DNA of 51,627 bases from GWC2-45-44 sp041661665 (lineage in GTDB: Bacteria; Planctomycetota; Phycisphaerae; Sedimentisphaerales; UBA12454), in the NCBI GenBank assembly GCA_041661665.1, contig JBAZTW010000014.1, positions 1-51,627 on the forward strand. The letters are read 5' to 3'. The position numbers and the translations under genes are program-made. The notes beneath the pieces are model-generated. The model worked only from the letters and a program-made list of their open reading frames with translations, was not told the DNA's origin and did not search any database. The stretch's first letter is position 1. Each line of letters begins with the position of its first letter. Below are positions 45,373-51,627 of the stretch, in pieces.

Positions 45373-46152
45373 TTATTTCAAACCAAGCACATCGGCCATT
45401 GAGTATTTAGCGGGTTTTTTATCAACAAGCCAGGCTGCTGCGCGGACAGCGCCTGCAGCGAATGTATCCCTGCTATGCGCGCTGTGCGAAATTGTTACGG
45501 TTTCGCCAAGCGTGCCGAACATTACGGAGTGTTCGCCAATTGTATCGCCGAGGCGGATTGCCTGCATACCGATTGTGCCCTTTTTGCGAAGAGCTTCTTT
45601 ACCGCTCCTGCCCATATCGAGGCAGGCGGGAAAATCCTTCTTTGTTTCGGCGGCGATTCTTTCGGCCAGCGTCATAGCTGAGCCGCTGGGCGCGTCTTTT
45701 TTGAAACGATGATGCGCTTCGACAATTTCGATGTCGTATTCTTCGCCGAGTTTGGCTGCGACTTTGCCTGCAATCTCGAAAAGCAGATTCATTCCAACGC
45801 TCATATTTGTCGCCTGAATAACGGGGATTGACTTTGCGGCAGCTTCAATTTTTTTGAGCTGGTCATCTGCAAGGCCGGTAGTGCCGCAAACGAGGGCGGC
45901 TTTATTTTTCAGGCAGTAGTCGAGCGTATTGCCAAACGCGGCGGGAAGTGAAAAATCGATAACGACATTTGCGCCGGCAGGAAAATCGGAGGTGATTTTC
46001 ACGCCTGTCTGTTCGAGGTCCTTGCCAAGTTCGGGATTGCCTGCGTTTTCAATCAGGCCGATGATATTGAAGTTTTTTGATGCTGCGGCAAGAGCGGTAA
46101 GTCTTCTGCCCATTCTGCCTGCTGCACCGACGATTATTAGTTTTGGAGTCAT
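45373..46152 (-). CDS. dapB: 4-hydroxy-tetrahydrodipicolinate reductase
   Basis: 259 residues with GGAACG before the ATG. Lysine and diaminopimelate pathway. NAD(P)-binding GAAGRMGRRLTAL, VVIDFSLPAAF, LVCGTTGL; the catalytic EAHHRFKKDAPSGSA with His-His and Lys. Length typical. No lysine riboswitch features in the upstream gap, which is repeat sequence. Confidence 0.96.
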   Translation of the reverse strand: MTPKLIIVGAAGRMGRRLTALAAASKNFNIIGLIENAGNPELGKDLEQTGVKITSDFPAGANVVIDFSLPAAFGNTLDYCLKNKAALVCGTTGLADDQLKKIEAAAKSIPVIQATNMSVGMNLLFEIAGKVAAKLGEEYDIEIVEAHHRFKKDAPSGSAMTLAERIAAETKKDFPACLDMGRSGKEALRKKGTIGMQAIRLGDTIGEHSVMFGTLGETVTISHSAHSRDTFAAGAVRAAAWLVDKKPAKYSMADVLGLK

Positions 46153-46172
46153 TTTTCGTTCCTTTTCAAACG

Positions 46173-46266
46173 ACGAAGTAAGGAAATAAAGGTATAAGGA
46201 AGCAAGGAAACCCGGCCAATGGAAATCCTTATCTCTTTGCGTCTTTACCTCTTTACTTCTTTTTCG
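46173..46266. repeat. GA-rich inverted repeat element, copy 2
   Basis: Left arm CGAAGTAAGGAAATAAAGG and AAGGAAGCAAGGAAA; right arm ATCCTTATCTCTTTGCGTC and TTTACCTCTTTACTTCTTT, with the turn CCCGGCCAATGG. Corresponds to the inner part of 29575-29735. The rest of the gap to 46370 has no gene. Confidence 0.75.
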
Positions 46267-46370
46267 TAGTAATTATAAGCCCAAAAAGAGCTTTTGACAA
46301 GTAATAGCTTAAAACTTGCAAATATAGGTTTGCTACGGTATCATTGCAAAGCGGTTAAAGGGAAAAGTTC

Positions 46371-46715
46371 GTGTCAAAACTCAAAAAAACAGCAGCCCAA
46401 AACAAATTACAGATAAAAAGAATGGTAGAGTTGGTTGTAAGTCGATTTTCGCCTGACAAAATCATTCTTTTCGGTTCTCACGCCAGGGGCAACGCCAGAG
46501 CGGACAGCGATATTGACCTGCTTATCGTAATGCCTGTAAAAGGTTCAATACGCCGAAAAACTGTCGAAATCGGCGTTGCGCTCCACGATATTGCAGTCGC
46601 AAAGGATTTGATTGTAGTCAGGCCTCAGGATTTCGAGTGGCGAAAGGATATTGTTGGAACGATAGAATGGCCTGCTGCGAGGGAAGGGAAACTTCTTTAT
46701 GCCCGGACAGGATAA
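46371..46715 (+). CDS. MNT-type nucleotidyltransferase
   Basis: 114 residues, GTG start with AAGGGA upstream. Minimal nucleotidyltransferase: ILFGSHARGNARADSDIDLL with the G-S and D-x-D residues that bind metal and nucleotide. It overlaps the HEPN gene by 17 bp; in MNT-HEPN toxin-antitoxin modules this protein is the antitoxin, which adenylylates the HEPN toxin. Confidence 0.9.
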   Translation: MSKLKKTAAQNKLQIKRMVELVVSRFSPDKIILFGSHARGNARADSDIDLLIVMPVKGSIRRKTVEIGVALHDIAVAKDLIVVRPQDFEWRKDIVGTIEWPAAREGKLLYARTG

Positions 46716-47112
46716 AACCACAATCGTTGCCGGCGAATGGGGCATTAAGGCTGAAAATGACCTGAAAAACGCCGCTCATACGCTTAAATTAGGCACGAAA
46801 TGTCCGACCGATACGGTTTGTTTTCACGCCCAGCAGTGCGTCGAAAAATATCTAAAAGCCCTGCTTGTTATACTGAAAATTGAGTTTGGGCGTAGTCATG
46901 ACATTGAAATTTTGGTTTCACTTCTGCCAAAAAGCATAAAATTCCCATTATCAGTCGAACAGCAAAGGCTGCTGACGGAATACGCAACGACAACTCGTTA
47001 TCCCGGCCATTATGAGCCGATTTCTCTTACTGAGGCCAAACAGGCGGTAAAAATCGCCAAGCAGGTACGGCAAAAAGTGAAAAAACTGCTCCAGGAATAC
47101 GCGTTATTTTGA
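46699..47112 (+). CDS. HEPN-domain protein (partner of MNT)
   Basis: 137 residues. Helical HEPN fold: WGIKAENDLKNAAHTLKL, TVCFHAQQCVEKYLKALLV, FGRSHDIEILVSLL and TTRYPGHYEPISLTEAKQAV. A canonical R-x4-6-H RNase motif is not evident; RYPGH is the nearest match, so toxin RNase activity is uncertain. Overlap with the nucleotidyltransferase gene is typical of the pair. Confidence 0.88.
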   Translation: MPGQDKTTIVAGEWGIKAENDLKNAAHTLKLGTKCPTDTVCFHAQQCVEKYLKALLVILKIEFGRSHDIEILVSLLPKSIKFPLSVEQQRLLTEYATTTRYPGHYEPISLTEAKQAVKIAKQVRQKVKKLLQEYALF

Positions 47113-47236
47113 GAAAATAACGCACAAAAGCCTGTTTTCAGCCTGATAATGAGGTTTTTACCATCATTAAAAACTACTTGCATCCCCGAAAAAAGCCGAT
47201 ATAATACTGTGCTTCTCTTTATAAAGGTGAAAGAAA

Positions 47237-47467
47237 ATGAAAGAAGGCATACATCCAAAATACGATGTCGTTAAGGTAAAATGCGGCTGCGGTAACACGT
47301 TTGAGACCCGCAGTACGGTTAAGAACATCAATGCAGATATTTGCTCGATGTGCCATCCGTTCTATACCGGCAAACAGAAGTTCGTTGATACAGCCGGTCG
47401 AATCGAAAGATTCCAGAAGAAATATGGCCAGAGCTATATCAAAGAGCCGGCGAAAAAAGAAAAGTAG
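47237..47467 (+). CDS. rpmE: 50S ribosomal protein L31
   Basis: 76 residues, AAAGGTG before the ATG. Zinc-binding (C+) type: KVKCGCGNTFETRST and ICSMCHPFYTGKQKFVDTAG. In many bacteria it lies just before prfA, as here. Confidence 0.96.
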   Translation: MKEGIHPKYDVVKVKCGCGNTFETRSTVKNINADICSMCHPFYTGKQKFVDTAGRIERFQKKYGQSYIKEPAKKEK

Positions 47468-47573
47468 TTTCCGTTCGTGTACAACTTGCGCTGTCGGTCG
47501 TAGTCAAACAGGCTATGAATCGGCAGCGTAATTTTTTTATCCATATTTAGCGATAATTATACTGGTTAGTATT

Positions 47574-48665
47574 ATGAGCGATATAAATTCAGCCTTAATA
47601 AAGAAACTGACGGAGCAGGAGAATCGGTTCATCGAAATAGAGAAACTGCTTGAAGACCAGGCTATAGCTTCCGACCCGATGAAAGCCATCGCCCTTGCCA
47701 AAGAACAGGGCAAACTCAAACTGACCGTTTCGAGATATCGCAGCTATAAGAAGATGCTTGAGGAAATCGAGCAGTCCAAGGCGATTATAAATGACCCGGC
47801 GACTGACGAAGAATTTAAGCAGATGGCGGTTGAAGAACTGGCGGGACTTGAGCAGAAGAGCAATGAGCTTTTCGAGCAAATAAAAGATTCGTTTGTTATG
47901 GCGGATGATGCGGCGGTCGGTTCGGTGATTATGGAAATTCGGGCAGGAACAGGCGGCGATGAGGCGGCGCTGTTCGCACGCGATTTATACGAAATGTATA
48001 TTCGCTACTGCGAAAAGCAAAAATGGAAAATCGAGCAGATGGATTTCAGCGCAAGCGAGCTTGGCGGTTTTCGGGAAGTGATTTTAAACATCAAAGGCCC
48101 GGGAGTCTGGACGCATTTGGGATACGAAGGCGGCGGACATCGCGTTCAAAGGGTTCCGGAAACTGAAACACAGGGCAGAGTTCATACATCTGCGGTAACG
48201 GTCGCGGTTCTGCCTGAAGCTGAAGAATTAGATATTCAAATTCCTCCGAGCGATGTCAACGAATATGTCAGCAGAGCCGGCGGACCAGGCGGACAGGCCG
48301 TTAATAAAATCAACAGCGCGGTGAAACTCGAACACATTCCAACGGGCATCACGGTAAATATGCGAGAGGACAGGAGTCAGCATAAGAATCGCGCAAAGGC
48401 ATGGCGGCTGCTGAGAAGCAGAGTTTATGAGCATTATCAGGCAATTGATAAAAGCAAACGCGAAAAGACCCGCAAAACTATGATTGGTTCGGGGGACAGG
48501 TCGGAAAGAATACGGACGTATAATTTCCCGCAGAACAGGCTGACCGACCACCGTATAAATATGTCGCTGTATAATCTCGATAAAATAATTGCAGGCGATA
48601 TGGACGAATTGATTGCAGGGCTTATAGAATACGATAAAAAACTTCGTTTAGAAAACTTATCTTAA
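47574..48665 (+). CDS. prfA: Peptide chain release factor 1
   Basis: 363 residues. Recognises UAA and UAG stops. Contains the catalytic loop RAGGPGGQAVNKINSAVKL with GGQ, and EIRAGTGGDEAALFARDLYE and GGGHRVQRVPETETQGRVHT. The end RTYNFPQNRLTDHRINMSLY is typical. 106 nt after rpmE. Confidence 0.96.
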   Translation: MSDINSALIKKLTEQENRFIEIEKLLEDQAIASDPMKAIALAKEQGKLKLTVSRYRSYKKMLEEIEQSKAIINDPATDEEFKQMAVEELAGLEQKSNELFEQIKDSFVMADDAAVGSVIMEIRAGTGGDEAALFARDLYEMYIRYCEKQKWKIEQMDFSASELGGFREVILNIKGPGVWTHLGYEGGGHRVQRVPETETQGRVHTSAVTVAVLPEAEELDIQIPPSDVNEYVSRAGGPGGQAVNKINSAVKLEHIPTGITVNMREDRSQHKNRAKAWRLLRSRVYEHYQAIDKSKREKTRKTMIGSGDRSERIRTYNFPQNRLTDHRINMSLYNLDKIIAGDMDELIAGLIEYDKKLRLENLS

Positions 48666-48686
48666 TGTTTCTGACATAGATTAAAA

Positions 48687-48810
48687 AAATTGAAGATTGA
48701 AAAATGAAGATTGAAAATTTATGGAATCGGCTTCGCCGATGAAGTTTCATAAAACAGCATCGCCGAATGGCGATTCCTCAAATCTTCATTCTACAATCTT
48801 CATTCTTCAA
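48687..48810. repeat. GAAGATTGAAAAATGAA element, copy 3 (full inverted pair)
   Basis: The A-rich arm AAATTGAAGATTGAAAAATG and the hairpin ATCGGC-TTC-GCCGAT (48726-48740) are followed by a second hairpin, ATCGCC-GAAT-GGCGAT (48759-48774), and the reverse complement arm (AATCTTCATTCTACAATC, TTCATTCTTCAA). Copies 1 and 2 are left halves of this structure. The layout resembles a REPIN, two head-to-head repeats with a spacer. Confidence 0.85.
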
Positions 48811-48858
48811 TAATTTAGTTTTCTGTGGCTATATTATTATTTTGGGGCCGACTGTAAT

Positions 48859-49596
48859 ATGAGAAAGGCAAGATTTTACTGCGAGACAATTACGCTGAAC
48901 GCCGAGGCTGTTATCGACGACGTTCAGTTAAGGCATTTGACCAAAGTAATGCGACTTGCCAAAGGCGACTGTGTTGAGCTTTTTGACGGCAAAGGAACCA
49001 CGGCTCAGGCGGCGATAGAAAAAATCACCAAAAACCAGGCACTATTAAAAATACAATCATTAGATACTTTGCCAGCGCGGACAAACCGCAGAATAATTAT
49101 CGCATCAAGTGAGGCTAAGGCTCAGCGTTTTGAATTAGTTATCGGCAAATGCACGGAGCTGGGTGTTGACAGGATTTCGCCTATAATTTTCGAGCGAACG
49201 GTCAAGCAGCCGGAGGGAAAAAATGTTTTGCGAAGGTATGAAGCAATCGCAGTGGAATCAGCCAAGCAGTGTCAGCGGAATTTTCTGCCAATAATAGATA
49301 AACCGCAAAATTTTGAGCAGGCGATTGAACAACTGACGAAAGAATATCCCAATGCTAAGATAATTTTCGGGTCTTTGACAGAAGGCTCGATTTCTGTTAT
49401 AAATTTTGAGTTTAATACCCAAGACATTATTGCCTTTATCGGTCCGGAGGGCGGCTTTACAGAGGCTGAAGAAAAAACTTTAAAGACTCTTAATGCTGCG
49501 GCTGTAAAGCTCACAGACACGGTTTTAAGAATTGAAACGGCGGCGATTGCGGTCGGAGCGATACTGGCGGCTAAGAGAGAAAATAGCCACGAATGA
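48859..49596 (+). CDS. rsmE: 16S rRNA m3U1498 methyltransferase RsmE
   Basis: 245 residues. SPOUT methyltransferase: N-terminal PUA-like part (QLRHLTKVMRLAKGDCVELF), then FELVIGKCTELGVDRISPII, RYEAIAVESAKQCQRNFLP and the SAM knot IIAFIGPEGGFTEAEEKTL and LRIETAAIAVGAIL. Length typical. Confidence 0.94.
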   Translation: MRKARFYCETITLNAEAVIDDVQLRHLTKVMRLAKGDCVELFDGKGTTAQAAIEKITKNQALLKIQSLDTLPARTNRRIIIASSEAKAQRFELVIGKCTELGVDRISPIIFERTVKQPEGKNVLRRYEAIAVESAKQCQRNFLPIIDKPQNFEQAIEQLTKEYPNAKIIFGSLTEGSISVINFEFNTQDIIAFIGPEGGFTEAEEKTLKTLNAAAVKLTDTVLRIETAAIAVGAILAAKRENSHE

Positions 49597-49630
49597 ACAC
49601 GAATAAACACAAAAAAAGAAAAAGAAAATA

Positions 49631-50476
49631 TTGAAGATTGTTGAAAAAATTCTGGAAGTTAGAAAACTTGTAACGCAGGCGAAGGCGGCAGGCAAGACTG
49701 TCGGTTTAGTGCCTACAATGGGTGCTTTACACGAAGGGCATTTCTCGCTTATAAGAGCCGCAAAAAAACAAACTGATTTTGTGGTGGTGAGTATCTTTGT
49801 CAACCCGACTCAATTCGGGCCGACAGAAGACATTGACAAATATCCGCGAACGCTCGATGCAGATGCGGCAGGATGCGAAAAAAATGGTGCAGATGTAATT
49901 TTTGCGCCAACGGCTGATGAAATTTATGCGCAGCAGAATTTATCGTGGGTTAATGTTGAAAAACTTGACCAGCCTTTGTGCGGGAAAAACAGACCCGGAC
50001 ATTTCAGAGGCGTGGCAACGGTTTGCGCGAAGCTCTTCAATATCGTCCAGCCCGATATAGCGTTCTTCGGGCAGAAGGATGCGCAGCAGTCGCTCATTAT
50101 TCAGCGAATGGTTGCGGATTTGAATATGCCTTTGAAAATTGTCGTCTGCCCTACCGTTCGCGAAAAAGACGGGCTGGCGATGAGCAGCAGGAACAGGTAT
50201 CTAAACGCTGATGAGCGAAAAGACGCTGCGCTATTATATGCCTCGCTGCAGGAAGCGGAGATTTTAATCGCCGGCGGATTGCGAGACAGCAAAAAAATCA
50301 TCAGCGAAATGGAAAAAATTATAAAGCTGAGCAATCGGGCGAAAATCGACTATATAAGTATTGTTGATGCGCAAACGCTTGAGGAAGTCGAGCAGGTTGA
50401 AGGCAAAACTCTGCTCGCAATAGCGGTTAAAATCGGCTCGGCAAGATTGATTGACAATATAATCATAACAGCTTAG
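49631..50476 (+). CDS. panC: Pantothenate synthetase
   Basis: 281 residues from a TTG start; no in-frame ATG fits. Joins pantoate and beta-alanine with ATP. VGLVPTMGALHEGHFSLIRA holds the HxGH nucleotide motif, then VVVSIFVNPTQFGP, DIAFFGQKDAQQSLII, MSSRNRYLNADER with the KMSKS-like SSR. The 35-nt gap before it contains A-rich words (GAACACGAATAAACAC), so the ribosome-binding site is poor. Followed by panD. Confidence 0.95.
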   Translation: MKIVEKILEVRKLVTQAKAAGKTVGLVPTMGALHEGHFSLIRAAKKQTDFVVVSIFVNPTQFGPTEDIDKYPRTLDADAAGCEKNGADVIFAPTADEIYAQQNLSWVNVEKLDQPLCGKNRPGHFRGVATVCAKLFNIVQPDIAFFGQKDAQQSLIIQRMVADLNMPLKIVVCPTVREKDGLAMSSRNRYLNADERKDAALLYASLQEAEILIAGGLRDSKKIISEMEKIIKLSNRAKIDYISIVDAQTLEEVEQVEGKTLLAIAVKIGSARLIDNIIITA

Positions 50477-50507
50477 AATTACAGCCTGAAAGATAAGGAT
50501 TTTAATT

Positions 50508-50864
50508 ATGCTGATAAAAGTTTTGAAAAGTAAAATACACCGTGCAACAGTTACCGATGCGCTCATAGACTATCCCGGCAGTATCGGCATTGATTCTGCG
50601 CTGATGGAGGCGAGCGGAATAACGCCTTACGAGCTTGTTCTTGTTGCGGATGCGACTAACGGGGCAAGACTTGAAACTTATGTTGTGCCCGAGGCGGCAG
50701 GCAGCGGCAAGGTGCAGATTCTTGGCGCAGCGGCCAAGCTGATGAACAAGGGAGACATTGTTATTATTATGAGTTTTGGTTATCTTTCGCCGGAAGAGGC
50801 AAGACACACCAAACCAAAAGTCGTTGTCGCTGACGAAAAAAACGGAATTAAGGAAATACAGTAA
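50508..50864 (+). CDS. panD: Aspartate 1-decarboxylase proenzyme
   Basis: 118 residues with ATAAGGA before the ATG. Self-cleaves to make the pyruvoyl group and produces beta-alanine for PanC. The cleavage site is DYPGSIGID (Gly-Ser). Active-site Lys in LKSKIHRATVTDA, Tyr/Asn in VADATNGARLETYV. Adjacent to panC: a two-gene pantothenate operon. Confidence 0.96.
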   Translation: MLIKVLKSKIHRATVTDALIDYPGSIGIDSALMEASGITPYELVLVADATNGARLETYVVPEAAGSGKVQILGAAAKLMNKGDIVIIMSFGYLSPEEARHTKPKVVVADEKNGIKEIQ

Positions 50865-50927
50865 AATATGCTATGCTGAAGGCATTCCGCACTTTTGATT
50901 TTTTATTTTTGATATTTAATTTTCTTT

Positions 50928-51627
50928 ATGCATCCTGAACTTTTCAGAATACCGTTCACCGACCTTACCGTAAAGAGTTACGGCGTTCTAATGGTGTTCG
51001 GATTTATGTGCGCAATCTATATCATTCGCAAACTCTCACGCGGTATGGGCGAAAACGAAGACCATGTAACAACGGCGGCATTGTACTCTCTCATTGCAGG
51101 CGTCGCGGGCAGCAGACTGTTTTATGTAGTTCACTACTGGAGTCAATTCAAAGGCAGAGGCATTTTGGAAATTTTCGCCGTCTGGGACGGCGGCCTTGAA
51201 TTGCTCGGCGGAGTATTGACTACGATTTCCGTTATCGTTATTTATCTCAGGGTCAAGGGCCTGCCAATAAGACGCTATTTGGATATCCTGGCGGTCGGGT
51301 TAATGATGGCTCTCGCCTTCGGCAGAATCGGCTGTCTTTTCAGCGGCTGCTGCTTCGGCAGGCCGACAAATTCCTGTCTTGCGATTCATTTCCCATATAA
51401 TTCATTCGCGTATAACAGTCAGGTTCGACCCGATGATAACAGGCACAGAGAAAAACCTTATATGGAACTGCCCGCCGATTACTTTGGTTATATGGACGAA
51501 AATGGCAAGTGGCTCGATGCGCCGGAAACGGTCAAATATGATTATGTGTTGAAGCCTAAGGAAATGCTTTCGCCCCAGCAGAAAGTTGAGGTTTCAAAAG
51601 GCGGCAAATATCGCTGTCTTGGAGTTG
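50928..51627 (+). CDS. lgt: Prolipoprotein diacylglyceryl transferase, partial
   Basis: 233 codons run off the right edge. MHPELFRIPFTDLTVKSYGV and the VAGSRLFYVVHYW stretch are typical. The signature reads AFGRIGCLFSGCCFGRPT: the Arg and last Gly of the E. coli site are kept, but the equivalents of N146 and E151 are Cys, a variant I recall from other non-enterobacterial Lgt. After FPYNSFAYN comes an extra polar segment of about 60 residues (DDNRHREKPYMELPADYF onward). Transfers diacylglyceryl to lipoprotein Cys; the lipoprotein secretin and deaminase in this window are possible substrates. Confidence 0.9.
   Translation, partial: MHPELFRIPFTDLTVKSYGVLMVFGFMCAIYIIRKLSRGMGENEDHVTTAALYSLIAGVAGSRLFYVVHYWSQFKGRGILEIFAVWDGGLELLGGVLTTISVIVIYLRVKGLPIRRYLDILAVGLMMALAFGRIGCLFSGCCFGRPTNSCLAIHFPYNSFAYNSQVRPDDNRHREKPYMELPADYFGYMDENGKWLDAPETVKYDYVLKPKEMLSPQQKVEVSKGGKYRCLGV

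Noticed and set aside
46153..46370. Lysine riboswitch upstream of dapB
   Set aside because: The gap contains the GA-rich inverted repeat and no conserved riboswitch core words were seen.

Overview
The window looks like a chromosomal segment of an anaerobic or microaerophilic bacterium of the Planctomycetota, most likely Phycisphaerae. This is inferred from gene content and style: an Hcp / rubrerythrin / superoxide reductase / flavodiiron set for oxygen and nitrosative stress, a sigma-like protein with a long extracytoplasmic tail, a three-cysteine DUF5131/TcmP pair, moderate GC, and many short palindromic repeats between genes. No rRNA, tRNA or CRISPR array was found.

Layout. 1-1276: about 620 bp of repeat debris, then relics of three genes (RadC start, Bro-N, PLD-like nuclease). 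1279-6395: a cysteine hydrolase homologue without its cysteine, trmB, a lipoprotein secretin with a long Ala-rich coiled coil, rimO. 6647-8830: an ABC exporter with a PDZ-like domain inserted in its first periplasmic loop. 8880-13328 (+): an Rrf2 regulator with a palindromic operator over its promoter, then hcp, a cupin, a ferredoxin, an SO_0444-type permease and a membrane-anchored zinc ribbon protein. 13382-23405 (-): a long run from perR through rubrerythrin, tpx, flavodiiron protein, a four-helix-bundle protein, superoxide reductase, the tcmP/DUF5131 pair, ferritin, a ferritin-like protein, rubredoxin and zwf, ending in a sigma-region-2 / transmembrane / carboxypeptidase-regulatory-domain fusion. 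It is preceded by a strong promoter with a 17-bp palindrome.

23633-33477: an HTH plus degenerate receiver protein, a PPC-domain protein, small membrane proteins, a double PlsC acyltransferase whose 3' end lies in a 97-bp tandem duplication, cmk, a GAF-SpoIIE phosphatase, acylphosphatase, a PH-domain membrane protein and ftsK. 33549-38341: a lipoprotein adenosine deaminase homologue and a nickel module (larE, larB, a NicO-type permease, cupin, nikR) around a divergent promoter with a candidate NikR site. 38342-39049: rtcB cut by an IS110 transposase relic. 39091-51627: an orphan fumarase beta domain, U32 peptidase, rplU, an ECF sigma / membrane partner / Met-rich secreted protein set, a YhaM-type nuclease, dapB, an MNT-HEPN pair, rpmE, prfA, rsmE, panC, panD and a partial lgt.

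Three themes connect the window: metal and redox homeostasis (PerR, Rrf2, NikR regulons), unusual domain fusions attached to the membrane, and an intergenic space colonised by at least seven families of short repeats, several of which recur three or more times within 51 kb.
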